A model generated the notes under the pieces. That model was given only the letters and a program-made list of their open reading frames with translations, was not told where the DNA came from and searched no databases. Positions 10,510 through 22,046 of a DNA stretch of 64,000 nt are shown here, one piece after another. The position numbers and the translations under genes were made by a program. The DNA is taken from the NCBI GenBank assembly GCA_029204225.1, contig CM055106.1, forward strand, positions 39,149,827-39,213,826. The letters are read 5' to 3'. Positions within the stretch are counted from its first letter, which is position 1. Each line of letters starts with the position of its first letter. This DNA comes from Diphasiastrum complanatum (taxonomy: Eukaryota > Streptophyta > Lycopodiopsida > Lycopodiales > Lycopodiaceae).

Positions 10510-13500
10510 CCCAAAATATAACCCTAGCCCTAAAATTCGCTCTCATCTCACCTATCACAAAAAAAAAGAGTTATATTCACAGAAAAATAAGGCACAAAGT
10601 TTAGCATAATCCTGACCAGATAAAATCGTGGCGAAACTACAAAAATTCTTTTGTAATACATTGCCCTATGCTAAACTAAGTTTGGGTCGGCACCCCATGA
10701 GTGCTGCTCCGACTAATGCCATTTTGCACGACTGGAAAGACTATGACTACTCCAATAGGGTTCTTTCCGCAAAGAGTGCCTGACTAATCCCAAACCTACC
10801 CACCTAAAAGACTATTAATGCCTTCCGCCCACGCAACAAGAATCAGAGCAAGATAGTGAGGCTATCACTCTTTGCTTCTGCAACTTGACATTCTAGATCT
10901 TGCATAATCTGAAAACTACCCAGTACTAAATTGCGAAACTATCAGAGCTTGCGTCTGCAACTTGAAACTGTAAATCAAAACTGAAAACAGGAAGATCATG
11001 GAGCTATGCATATTCTGTAGTAGAAAAGTAGCAATGTTTTAATGCTTATTCTCATCCAACCGGTAAATTTGAACTAAGTTTGAGGTATCAATCTCTATCA
11101 CATTGGCTGTAATAACAAATTCCAATTAGGCTGACTTACCAATTGGCTTCACGCAAATGCCAATAGCTATGGTAGTTGAAAGAGATAAAGAGAAGCCGTG
11201 AACGCCCACGGAGATGTCACAACCCGTGCCAAATCCCACGCAACCAAAGGAGCAATCTGCTACTGGAGTAAATTTATTACTGCATACCTTGCGCGATATC
11301 TCTCTCTCTCTCTGTCTCTCTCTCTCTCTCCCCAACACACTTTATGACTATTTTTCACCTAAACCCTAAACAAACCCTAAAACTTAAAAATCTTTCACAC
11401 TCTCGCGCTCTAGTACCTCTCTCTCCTCTCTCTCTCTCCTAGGCTCTCTCAATATATGTCGCGCTCACACCTCTCCCCTCTCCGCGCGCGCGCGTGCGCG
11501 CTCTCTCTCTCTCTCAAGCGTCCGCCACTCCCTCTCATCTCGTTACCTGCTATAGGAAAGACTATCCATCTTCTTCACGCATTCCTGTAAACCGCAAATC
11601 AAACCCCTTTCAATTCAAAGAAAGCGTTACTGATCCGTATCTAAGAGCAAAGCAGTCACGATCCAGCGAGCAAAGAAGTCACGATCCAGCACTCGGTAAT
11701 GCTACGAGCAAAGAAGTCACGATCCAGCACTCGGTAATGCTACGTGTGTGCTTTGGTTTTCCTTGTGTTTTGGAGGCATCTTCGCTAGCACAAGTTTTAT
11801 CAAAATTTGTATTTGCAAAATCGAGCTGCCTTACTAATACATTCTCGTGGAATCCACCGTGAGAGCTGGATTAAGTACTGATTCTATCCAGCAGTGATTC
11901 TGCCAGAATCAACACCCTCATCAGCACCCTCGCACCTCACCATTACGCAGGGCCTCTATCCCTCGGGCTTTCTGTGCTGGTCACGGCCTGCCCTCGGGCT
12001 CCCGCCCTTGCTGCCCTTGGGCAAGGCCCTCCCACCACAGAAGGCCCTCGTGCAGGGCCTTCCCCCCCCCCCCCCCACAAAAAAAATGTATTAGAAATCG
12101 AGTAGCAATCTCATGTGGACCAATCAAAAGCTCTGAAACGCGTTTTCTTCATAACAACCTACATTCCATTCTCACACACATTTGAGATCTCACAAGATCG
12201 ATCTCTCTCTCCTATGAATGTTCCTGCGAAGGTTGTCCTGATTAGTGAGAGTTCTCATGGTAGATTCACCTCCTGAAACCTCGCTAGTTGGAAATTTTGT
12301 TGCTCTACTCTATATAAACCGTCGCCGTTGTGGATACATCAACATCTGAGTGTACATTACTTGTTGTATATTTGGTGAAGGTTAGACTCAATATGAATCC
12401 CATGATAGTAAAAAGTACTCTTATTCTTGCCTAAAGAACCTTCGACAGTCTACCTCTCGCCACTACAACCCTCGCTTTATAGCCATTGAGTCAATGATGT
12501 CTAGATGTGTTGCCATATCAAGGTTGGATGAAGTCTGACACTATAATTCACAATAACTACAAGATCAAGATAGATATCACCCATTAGGAGTCTATTCCGC
12601 GAGGTTAGAGGAGGATAGTTCTAACCTGATACTGTTCAGGTGGTATTGGTGAATGATATTGAGATCTGATCGAAGAATTAATTACCCACTTGTGTTGCCG
12701 CAAGAAGATCTTGTACAAATGGTTCCTGCACCTACTGAGCCACTACATGTGTAAGGATTGCCAAGTGAAGATCAACCTCAATCTTGTTGCATACAACAAA
12801 AAGGACACTTGTGGAGCCAAACCACCCAACCAACGAGAAACTAATAGTCAAATTCCTAACTGCTTCACCCTCGAGCCATAGTGACTGAATGCAAGAGAGG
12901 AGAGGATCATGGCTCTTGGAAACAGAAAATTGGAATGAGGAGTAGGGCGAGTTCCAATAGGTTATACACTCTTCAAAAGCTAGAGAATATTCTCTCTAGG
13001 ATCCCTCTAATCCTATCAAAAGCATTTGACCTCCTATTCATGCACAAAAGCTGTCAATCACCATGCAAAAGTTCCATAGGTCCAATTAGAGCACCTAGGC
13101 TCTCACAAGGTGTTGGAGTTAAACTAGACCGGGGGTTCTGGTAGTATTTATCCTATCAGAACATAGCTCGGCTAGGCAGATCTAGTTCAGAGTCCACAGA
13201 GTTCACTTTGGAATGTTCAGTCTCAGAGCATTCCGAGCAACTAGGCTGATAGTGATCAACAATGAAGTTCTGATAACAGTCTGACTTCCATCTATCAGGA
13301 GTCAGTGTCAGAACCATCACGTTGCTAATATGCTATCAGTGTCACCATTACAAGGCTTAAATTTTTCACATGCAAGATATTTATCAAATCTAACATTAAT
13401 ACATTACATCATTCATTAAATTGACAGAGGAAAGGAGAGTGATTAGAGTGTTTGACAACATAACAGAAAGCAGCAAAATGGCACAATTAGTGCCTGCGAA

Positions 13501-13560
13501 ACATGGCAGAGGTTGAACTCTCATCATTGTATTATCAAAAGAGCAAGAGAGTAGACATTA
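10510..13560. other. No gene recognised; CT-rich and C-rich patches
   Basis: CT-rich tracts occur at about 11,296-11,330 and 11,400-11,515, the latter with an alternating CG run. A C-rich stretch at 11,980-12,080 ends in poly(C). The frame at 11,494-11,862 begins at GTG inside the low-complexity tract and spans a tandem repeat, so I do not call it a gene. Frames at 12,690-13,144 have no recognised domain. Confidence 0.5.
11645..11743. repeat. 38-bp tandem repeat, 2.6 copies
   Basis: A 38-bp unit beginning GAGCAAAGAAGTCACGATCC occurs at 11,668-11,705 and 11,706-11,743 with no difference. A partial copy with one substitution precedes it (11,645-11,667). The identity suggests a recent duplication. 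Confidence 0.9.
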
Positions 13561-13563
13561 GCC

Positions 13564-13676
<113 letters not shown>

Positions 13677-13939
13677 AAACTGATTTACTGATATATAAAA
13701 AGAAGGCACAAGTGCCTATGTATAAGCATCTCTCACGCAGAAGGAGAAAGAGTACTAGCATCATTATAACAAAACGATGGGTATGGAGTCGCACTGGTTG
13801 GTGCACCCACCATCGATTCACACCAAGCATCAAGCGGCATCCTTCAATAATGGCCGGTGCCCTAAATATGGTCCCACAGATTATAAAAGTGACTTCACAT
13901 GGTAACGTGACCCACCCAACTTGGTCATTCGGTATCGGA

Positions 13940-14954
13940 CAAGGCCTGCAGTTTTCTTAACTCAGGCCTAAGGTGAAGGTTTTCGTTCTTGAGTTTGGAC
14001 AACTCCTAAGAACTGTGGCCTCAGTCTCTCATCCTCCAGTCTTCTGGTAAGCTCCTCCATAGAGGCAGTCTGTTGATTGATTACCTTTGTCAGTTGTGTG
14101 GCTTGGGCAGCAACCGCAGTGTGGCTTGGGCTTGGGCAGCCTTGTAGTAAGGAACTTCATTCTCCAACTGATGGGACTTCTCGTTAGTGGCCGCTAAGTG
14201 CCCTTCAACCCCCAACAGCTTCTCACGCAATTTGATATTACAATTTTCAGCAATGCCAATCTTGTCTCATTGGCTGCCAGATTCTCTTTCAACATCTTTT
14301 CTTCAGCGGTTCCTCTTGTTTTGCCAATAAGGCTCTTCAGCATTTGCACCTTTAAGAACGGAGTTCTCTCGATCCAAGTGTCAAACCATTCGGTGTCAAC
14401 ACATTTGGCTGCAAGCCATTGTTCACTGCATCAGCATATGACACCATTACTGGTGTCTATAATCGAACACCATGTGGTGTGGTGTCACCAGTATCATAAA
14501 ACACTTGTTGCGCATCAGCAAGAGTCACGAGTACTGACTGTTTCTTACCAGAAACAGTCTTATCAGCATCAACCGACAGGTCCGCAGGTTTCACATGAGT
14601 ATCGTCCTTGGAATGCTACAATGTCTCCCGCGATAGAAACTGCAACCTGTCACAGATGTCAACCAGCATATGCATGATCCCAGGTGGTCCTGAGCTTCTA
14701 GCATCAACATTTGTAGCAACAATCTGTCCAGGCTCAGCAGCTTTTGGTGCAAAATGGCATTTTGGGGTCTCTGGTACTTCCTTGGCCAGATTAGTAGAGG
14801 TATTTACATAGTCGAAATTAGTGGCTTTGCCAGGGTCAGCACCAGCAAAAAATCCATTAACAACCACATCATCTTCTATATCCACAATGTTATCAAATAT
14901 GTGCCTAGGGGCTTCGTCATCTGGTAGTCCTTCCGCCATCTCAGAATCATGAAC
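13940..14954 (-). pseudogene. Fragment of unknown retroelement ORF, left of the 16.7-kb gypsy
   Basis: On the minus strand a frame runs from VHDSEMAEGLPDDEAP to LQFLSRETL (15,002-14,616, the first codons lying in the LTR). After stops come coding-like pieces ending in a coiled-coil-like segment, QLTKVINQQTASMEELTRRL, near 14,040. The DNA at 14,690-14,955 is closely similar to 32,830-33,010, inside another copy of the same unknown element. This fragment starts exactly at the LTR end (14,955), and the matching site in the other copy is uninterrupted (GAACTGGGG around 33,000). I infer that the gypsy element inserted into this ORF. The function is unknown. Confidence 0.55.
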
Positions 14955-15768
14955 TGTAGGGTCGAAGATCTTGCATAGTATAGCCCTCCCGCCTGTCAAC
15001 AAGGGTTAAATAAATGGATAGGTACCTAACTATGCATAGATGCTACTTTTAGTTAGTTTCCTACTTTATGTCTAACTCTACCTCCCCTAACACTACTCAC
15101 ACTAACTCTACTCCCCTAGCTAACTTCATCATGATTTTGGGTGAAGAGAGAGGATAGAATAGAAGAGGAAGAAGAAGGAGAAGAGACAAAGAGAGAGATG
15201 AGATGGAGGTTAGCTCAAATGCTCAATTTCATTGCTTATGGAAAAGCCTTAAGTAGCATAAACCAAAAATCATGAGATATGGAAATAAAAAGCAATCACA
15301 ACAATAGCATAAGCAAGAGTGATTAGCAAATGAGGATGCTTGAGCTCTCAAAATGATAGAGTCTCCTCCTCTCTATTAAGCATGAAAATAGAGTACAAAT
15401 GGTGCCTTTTTATAAAATGGGGAAGGCCCTTGCCCCAAAATCCTATTGGCTAATATTTACATTGATCCTATCCATTCACCTTGGACCCAACTTGATCCAA
15501 GGGTCCACAAAAAGTACATTGAAATTCACAAGATTCATGTTGGTCCCAATTTGGACCCAACTCTAAAAAGTAATCTCTAAGTTTAAAAATGACTTTGGGC
15601 CTCTAGTTTTATTTTAATTCAAAGGCCCAAGTCTATTTTATTTTATTTACAACTTAAGCTTGCGTGCTCATTGGGCCATGGGCTTATACGCGCAGGATGT
15701 CATGCCCTCGCAACACATTTTATTAGTCGAATTTATTTATTTACAATTCGTTGGAAATACCTCCAACA
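14955..15768 (-). repeat. 3' LTR of gypsy #1
   Basis: The segment starts TGTAGGGTCGAAG and matches 31,121-31,697 nearly base for base up to about 15,520, with scattered substitutions. Read in element orientation it starts TGTTGGAGGTATTTCC (from 15,768) and ends CCCTACA, giving TG...CA ends. It holds a purine-rich GAAGAGAGAGGATAG region (about 15,140-15,200), the segment that appears hugely expanded in the related LTR at 62.3-63.2 kb. No clean purine tract is visible just before 15,768, so that edge is less certain. Confidence 0.75.
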
Positions 15769-15841
15769 GGGTCCACGGCCTGAAGCAGTGCCGGTCCCTC
15801 GGCACTCTGTCGGTTTAGTAAAGAGTCTTCTTGGCCCGCCT

Positions 15842-16327
15842 CTATTCGATCAGGTAGGTTGTGACGTCTTCCATAAAGTTGAGGCGGTCCAGTTTCTTCA
15901 AGTCCTTGGGCGTGTGAAGGGACTTGTGGACTCCTAATAGCCAGTCTTGGTCAACCCACGCTTGGTATCTATGTGTCCATGGATCGCCAAGAAGGGCAGC
16001 TCGGTAATTCACACGAGCAACTGGTAGCTGATCTTCGACTTTGTCAGAAGGTAGCGTCTTATTAAGATCAAAAAATATGGGGGGAAAAAAATTGTCCCAT
16101 TTAGTTTCTATCCCCATTAAATGCTCTAAGTCTCGGGCGTAAGTGGCTGTCGCGCGGACTGTTGGATTAGGGCAGTTGAAATAGTTAGCGGCGAATATGG
16201 TGAGAGCCCTTCTGGCATCTACATCCGTATTCCAACCGTACTCTGATGGAATAATCGGCCAAGTAAAATTTTGAATTGTGGGCTTGTCCAAAAGGGTGTC
16301 GCCGCCCATTTGGATCGTCGTGTGCAT
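15842..16327 (-). CDS. Accessory ORF of gypsy #1, C-terminal domain
   Basis: An open frame of 161 codons ends about 75 bp before the 3' LTR. Segments such as ARRALTIFAANYFNCPNP and VARVNYRAALLGDP look like a folded globular domain. It follows, in the same strand, the N-terminal domain (18.9 kb), the Ser/Thr-rich region and the coiled-coil region, and is probably the last part of the same accessory protein, now in a separate frame. An ORF in this place is the env-like or 'additional ORF' position of Tat/Athila gypsy elements. I see no transmembrane segment or signal peptide, so an envelope role is not supported. Confidence 0.5.
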   Translation of the reverse strand: MHTTIQMGGDTLLDKPTIQNFTWPIIPSEYGWNTDVDARRALTIFAANYFNCPNPTVRATATYARDLEHLMGIETKWDNFFPPIFFDLNKTLPSDKVEDQLPVARVNYRAALLGDPWTHRYQAWVDQDWLLGVHKSLHTPKDLKKLDRLNFMEDVTTYLIE

Positions 16328-16494
16328 GGCAGAAAGTGCGCGTTCACCCGTAATTGTTGCAGACTCGTCACATAGGCCCTGATGGCCGCAGGGTCTCTTT
16401 CAAACAGCTGTTGCCGCCAATCTGGTTGTGGTTGGAGGGCGGGTAATGCTTGCAGTTCCTTGTCCTTTATTGTTTGAGCTGAAAATGATATCTG

Positions 16495-17606
16495 TCAGCC
16501 GCCTCTTGATGACTCGTGGAGATACTTTGATAGGAATTCATTTATTTTCTCTTCCACGGACTTTGGTCTTTGGAAGGTCCGGCTGGCAAATATGGTGCGC
16601 GAAGCTCTGGATGATGTGGTCTGTCCTTCTTCTTGGCTTTGGCTGATACTTGCGCCTTGGCCTTGGTCTCGCGTCTCAGAACCCGTTGCTGTTGGTCCTT
16701 GGTCTTGGCCTTCGTACCCTTGATCTTGACTGAATCCCTCTGCTGCTTGATGGCTTTGGTCTTGGCTTGTACTGGCCTGGGCAGCGTCAAAAACAGGTGG
16801 CAGTGGAATCACCACGGGGGCGGGCTGGGCCTTCTTCTCCATGAACTGTTGGCAAGCCTTGAGGGCTTGTTTGGCCTGGGCGAGCTCGTGAGTTGCGCTT
16901 GTCCGATATTTATCGAACTCTGTCTGGCAGTTGTTTAAGGTTTGGCTAAAGACCTGCACTTGATGCCAAAAGAGATTCATCTCTGATTCAAATAGCGGCC
17001 TTGAGTCTGGTGCAGGTTGAGCTAACCAGACGAGCTTTTCATTTTGTAGGGCTTTGACTTTCGTCCCCAGGCACGTATTCTCTGCTTCGTAAATCTGTAG
17101 TTGCGCTTGGAGTGGAGCAAGTCATTGGGACGCTTCGGATTGAAGCTCTTGCACCTTCGTGGAGGCCTCTATCAGCGCTTTGGAGAGGCTTTGGATGTAT
17201 AGATTGAGGCCCTCCTCCTTCTGCTACAGCTTGGCAATCTCCCATGCCCTTCTTGTTCATGTTGTTGAGCTAGAATCAGCTCATGCTGCAGCTTCGTGAG
17301 TTCCGCTCGCAACTGTGTGTTGCTTGTTGCCAGGTGTAGTACCCTACTTTCCAAAACGGCTTTGGCTACTACTGCCTCCAGGATGTATTTGCCCAGAGTC
17401 TAGTACGTCGTCGTTAAGTCTGTGGGAGCAGCCGGTACACTGGCACTGATGGGGGCTTGTGTGGTATCGGCCCCGACGACTTGTGGAGCTCCGTCGTCAT
17501 TGTCTTCAATGAGGTTCTCGTTGGACCTGATGTCATCTGGGGCGGTGGGATCAGTCCAATCTGGCGATGGTATGAAAATGGTTTGAACAAATGCGTCATC
17601 AAGCAA
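16495..17606 (-). pseudogene. Accessory ORF of gypsy #1, coiled-coil and Gln/Asp-rich middle part
   Basis: Minus-strand frames 17,606-17,400, 17,354-17,172 and 16,980-16,495 read as pieces of one protein. They contain a heptad-rich part (ESRVLHLATSNTQLRAELTK and FDKYRTSATHELAQAKQALK), then a low-complexity DQ/SQ-rich part and a C-terminal FLSKYLHESSRGG. The plus-strand gypsy #4 has a matching segment (TTTELAKAKAIIKEYEKATT near 53,750), so the region is conserved between elements. Frames are broken by at least two indels. Function unknown; a coiled coil suggests self-association. Confidence 0.55.
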
Positions 17607-17772
17607 CGGTTAGTTGCCCTCGGCAACCTTTGGTGGCGAAATAGGTGGGGGAGAAAGCAACAATGGAAACGGGGTTGAGGACGATTTGTCCAAACGAGAG
17701 GACGGGGGGAACAGAGGAGAACTGAAGGGTGGTGTGGAGTATGGAAGAAGGCGAGGATGGAGCAGAAAGGGT

Positions 17773-18937
17773 CTAGCGTGGGAGTGAAAAAATGATGACT
17801 TGCATCCATGCCATAGTGTTGGGAGACAACTGAGAATCAGAGGGATTAAACGTGAGGGGAACGACAGTGACAACAAGAGTGATGGAGGATGCGATGGTGA
17901 TGGACGGAGTAGTGGATAATGGAACAGAAATAGGAGTGGTATCAACAGAGAAAACGGGAATGGACACAGAAACAGTTGTGGATGGAACAGAAAGAGAGGT
18001 AGTGACAATAGAGACAGGAGGGGAAGGTTGCACGGAAGAAGAAGCGGCGGCGGTTGATGGAGTCGTTAGTGCGGTGGTGGTGGTACATCCTCGGGTAGTA
18101 GGTGGAGATGAAGATGTAGAGGCAGCGCCACACATTCGTTTGTTGGCTGTTGTATTAGTAACTGCAGGTTGGGAGGAGGTGGATGCTTGAGATGGCGGAT
18201 AGAGGTTAGTTTGCGGCACGATGGAAGACAAAAGGGTTGAGCGGTGGAAGCCGTGCACTTTCGCCTCGAGAAGTGCGCAGACAAAGTTACACAATAGGGG
18301 GCCCGCTGTGATATGGTCACGGTTGTTGGGTTTGATGGAGGTGGTTAGTTCGCGAATGAGGAAGCTATGCCAGTCGTATGGCACAACTGAGGGGCCAGGG
18401 TATTCCAGAAAGGATTTTACTATCTAACTCAGCAGCTTGGACTGGATTCTGTCCTTGCGAAATGTTGAAAAAACCAAAAAGTTATTTAACAGTTCCGCGG
18501 CAGGGTTCCGTGATAGCTTCTATCAGATAACCATTGTTAGTCTGGAGTGGGAATTCTGGTGCAGTTTTGGTCACGAAAGGTTTGATCAGGATTTTTGCTT
18601 GACGATGGGAGATGGGCTGACGATCACCAGACATAATGCCAATAGTGACCATCGAGTTTGCGTTAATCCTGACCTTGTATGTGGTACCTTGGTACAGGAA
18701 GTGGAAGTGTGTCTTTGATGCGTCCCAGGTGGCGTAAGCGTGAAGGGCGAGGCCCATGTTAATCTCAGAATTGAAAAGCACCAGAAACAATTCCATTGCC
18801 TCAAGAAGTGGGCTGGATGTCTGTAGCCATGGTTGGATCAGAGCGTTAGAGGGTAAGGGCCAAATCTGTGTGGCCTTGGAGATTTCCCGCTCGATCACCT
18901 GCTTGGTGCCAGAGTCTTCAGAGGATGAGGAGGCCAT
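17773..18937 (-). pseudogene. Accessory ORF of gypsy #1, N-terminal domain and Ser/Thr-rich linker
   Basis: I start the ORF at ATG 18,937 (MASSSSEDSG). The first 150 residues form a globular region with SPLLEAMELF, INMGLALHAYATWDAS and HFHFLYQGTTYKVR. This aligns with the start of the accessory ORF of gypsy #4 (LTEPLLTAMGI, INMESITMAFST, KAKFYITYQTAIHKV near 53,310-53,465). A stop after about 152 residues is followed by a second frame (18,384-17,773) that is strongly Ser/Thr/Pro-rich. The family is unknown to me. Presence in two elements of opposite strand and different age argues for a functional, selected protein. Confidence 0.6.
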
Positions 18938-19079
18938 GTTAGCAGTGATAGTTAAAGGGCGAACAAGTAGAAAAAACGGTGGAAAAGGTAAAAAGGTGTG
19001 AATGAGCAGATGATAGCTTGTAGGAATTTTGGTCGCAAACAAAGAACTTGGAAATTTCAGTGTAAATTTGACAGGGCTT

Positions 19080-19670
19080 CGCCAGCAAAGGTAACAAATG
19101 ACTCGAATTCAGCCCTTATATAGTAGAATTTAGAGTGCGTATTAGGTGAAATCCACTTTCCCTTGTTCAGTTCACCCAAATTTTGACAGGAACCTTCTTC
19201 ACACAATTCTAAGACCTCAGGGAAGTCTGCGAGAGTTCAGAAGGTGATTTGACTGCCATGCAAAGGTTCTGCGAGGGTTCAGATTGTCTGCGAGGGTTCA
19301 ACTCTCACATGCAGTCATCTCTCGCACAACTTATTCCTGTGATTGGATTTTCAAGATCAGACCATGTAGGCAGGCTAATTTTACTACTTTGATTCCATTT
19401 AGGCAACTTGCGAGGGTTGGTAGGATGATCTTGATGCTCTGCGAGGGTTCTGAAGATTCAGCTTCTGGAAACCCTCGCACACACTAAAAAATGATGATTC
19501 CTCCATCAGGAACTCTCGAAAAGATTTTTAGGGATGCATCTGGATCAGATCTAGTGACTATCCAAGTTTTAAGAGCTACCTCCCAGGGGATCTCCAAAAA
19601 TCATGAAAAAAGTGCTCTTTTAGAGTGTTTTTTGACGAGATCTTGAGATTCTTTGATTTTTTAACTTTTG
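19080..19670 (-). other. Spacer between pol and accessory ORF with GCGAGGGTT words
   Basis: This is non-coding. The words TGCGAGGGTT and GCGAGAGTT recur (for example about 19,229, 19,268, 19,288, 19,408 and 19,438), together with ACCCTCGCA. The same words are scattered through the 5' leader of this element (30.6-31.1 kb). The leader and spacer therefore share a repeat, which may be a regulatory or packaging signal or a recent internal duplication. Confidence 0.6.
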
Positions 19671-21008
19671 CAACCGGCTACCGTTGATGGGTGTATCAAA
19701 CGGTGTCCCATCTAGCTTCTCTAAATTCACGGCTCCATGATTAAGAATTTCCTTGATCCGATAAGGACCTTCGCCTGTGAATTTTAATTTTCCTTGATCG
19801 CCTTGGTTTTATACATCAGGACCAGATCTCTGGAGCGAAGATCCCCTTTTTTAACCTGCGATCGTGCCATGTTTTGCATCTTTCCTTTTCAGCAGCCAGT
19901 GCATGAACAACTGGTAAGCGTGTTTCACAGAGTTTATGCAGAGCTTCGTGATGTAGTTGTAGAGATTTGGATTCATTCAGGCGTTGCGTTGTAGCAATCC
20001 TTAATGAAGGATCTAGAAACTCTACTGGCATTACAGCATCCTGACCATATACCAATTGGAAAGGTGTTTAATCAGTGTTTCCCTTGTATGCTGTCCTGAA
20101 TGCCCACAGAGCAGCATGCAACTTATGTTCCCAATCTGATCTACTAGCTTCAACTGTTTTCATAAGCATGCTACACATGATCTTATTGGATGATTTTGCT
20201 TGCCCATTACCACGTGGATAATAAAGCGTACTGGTTCTATGGATCATGAAGAATTCCTCCAACATGACCTTGATGGTCTCATTGATGAAATGACTTTCGC
20301 GATTGCTGACTAGCTCCACCAGGCATCCGAAGCGCACAATGATATTTTCATAAAGGAACTTGGCAGTGGTCCTAGCATCAGCTACTCTAACTGTCTTGGC
20401 TTCGACCCACTTGGTGAGATAGTCTGTGGCTACGATTATGTATCGAGACTGGGAACTCCTTGCTGCAGGGTGAATTGGACCGATGTAATCCAATCCCCAC
20501 TTTTTGAATGGTGCTTGGGCTAAGACCGGGTGCAGTAGGTCATAATTCAATCTCGTTGGTCTCCTCACCCTTTGGCACACATCGCACTTTCTCAAGTATT
20601 CCTCCGTATCCTTATGATTCGTTGGCCACGAACATACTGATTGCGAGATCTTGCGAACTGTAATGTCAGATGCAAAATGGCCTCCACTCATGCCTTCATG
20701 TGAAAGCGAAATGATCTAGGTGGCCTCATGAGGGAGAATACATCGTCGAAAAATCTCGTTTGGACCTCTCCGATACAATTGGTCGACAATTAGCTGATAA
20801 GGTCTAGCCTTCAAGATCAATTTTTGTTGTTCCGCCTTTGGTAATGACTTGTATGGTTGGCCCCGCATTAGATATTCAACAATGTCGGCTGCCCATTCTG
20901 GTACTGTGTCCACGTAAAATAAGACAGCATCGGCCAGCTCATCATCAAGTTGGGTTGCAACCTCCTTTCCCTTGATTTGCGACACATGATGAGAATTGTG
21001 TGTGATAT
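19670..21008 (-). pseudogene. Integrase of gypsy #1 (with end of RNase H region)
   Basis: The minus-strand order is a linker (QLDDELADAVLFYVDTVPEW), the zinc-binding segment (SHEGMSGGHFASDI...CDVCQRV), the catalytic core (WGLDYIGPIHP; LVSNRESHF; GNGQAKSSNK) and the C-terminal domain (QLVYGQDAVMPVEF...). The first catalytic Asp (LDYIGP) is present. The second Asp is Asn (VSNRE for VSDRG) and the Glu is Lys (GQAKSS for GQAESS), each a G-to-A change. Stops lie at about 20,715 and 20,066, and the C-terminal part after 19,816 is frameshifted. The N-terminal side is cut by the nested copia. Dead enzyme. Confidence 0.85.
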
Positions 21009-21020
21009 GCTCTGATACCA
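21009..21020 (-). other. Primer-binding-site sequence outside the 3' LTR of copia #1
   Basis: On the minus strand this reads TGGTATCAGAGC, the complement of the initiator-Met tRNA 3' end. It sits one base beyond the U5 end of the 3' LTR, where host (gypsy) sequence is expected. The true PBS of the element is at 25,984-25,996. It looks like tRNA-primer sequence retained at the integrated end. Confidence 0.6.
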
Positions 21021-21021
21021 C

Positions 21022-22046
21022 TGATGAGAATCGAAACAATCAGTCGCGATGTTTTCGCGACTGCAAACGCGATTCCTGCTTGGGATTCGGATGCGACCGC
21101 TGGACACTGCCAGCTGAATCACTCCTACAATCTTCCAAAATGTAATCAGGCACTGCTGATTTACGTTTATAAAATTAGTGCAGCATTCAACATAGTTTCA
21201 ACCAGGGTGCGGAATTCAAATGAACAAGAAAACTCAGACATACGAAATAACAGCATATGCAATTGCATTCGAGATCATACACAATAAGAAAATCATCTAT
21301 ATTGATTTTTTTTCCATTTTTTCAAGCACTACATGCAAATCCACGCAGTGCATTGGCGTGAGAGAAACGCGGCTCTCTCACGAACAATTGTCTCGCTTCA
21401 CTAGCAGACATTTGGATCTCTATGGATTCTGATCACAGAACTCGTCTCGCATGCAGACGGACTTGCTGTCTGTATTTCGTCTTGATTGCTCACTAGCATC
21501 AGACTACTTGTGTTACACTCTGTGTATATTCTGTTGATCTATATGTCAAGTATCATCTAGTAAGTATAGTCAAGTATAATTTAAGATTAGAGTGATTAAG
21601 CATCTACAACTAGTCAGGGAATTACAAGAGTGGTAGATTAGCCACGACCTAGGGAGTATCTACTGACGTCATGCCATCAGATCAGATCTCTATACTTCTG
21701 GGTACTTGCGTGATCTTTGCTGGTACTCTTTGGAGCGTGAGGGCAAAACAAGTTTCGTGACATTTTTCGTGTCGCGTCGTTGGTTTCATTTTGCTCATCT
21801 GCCTTTCTCTCTTACTGGACCACAAAAGATTCTCGTTCGTGAATCTTTTGTGTTTGCGAACCTTTCGTCTTCGTCTCCTTTGACTTTTGTGTTCGCGAAC
21901 CGTTCGTCTTTCATGTCTTATGACTTTTGAGTTTGCAAAACTCTTCGTGTTTCGTGTCTCCAGATTTTTGAGTTTGCAAATGTCTTCGTCGGGCTGAGGG
22001 CTGAAAGCTAGCAAGGCTTTGTAAATAGAAACATTTTGTTTCTTCA
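21022..22046 (-). repeat. 3' LTR of copia #1
   Basis: It begins (plus) TGATGAGAATCG and ends TTTGTTTCTTCA. In element orientation it runs TGAAGAAAC...ATTCTCATCA. It shares nearly all of its length with 25,998-27,046, with a handful of indels (for example near 21,570 and 21,770). The RNase H frame runs straight into this LTR. Confidence 0.92.

Noticed and set aside
11494-11862. 122-codon open frame
   Set aside because: It starts at GTG within a low-complexity CT/CG tract and spans a 38-bp tandem repeat; no domain.
12300-12740. Possible LTR or leader of a copia element
   Set aside because: Words such as GATATTGAGATCTGATC recall retroelement leaders, but no primer site, LTR pair or coding follows.
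16428-19001. Plus-strand open frames opposite the gypsy #1 accessory ORF
   Set aside because: They are shadows of the Ser/Thr- and Gln-rich minus-strand coding and show no domain.
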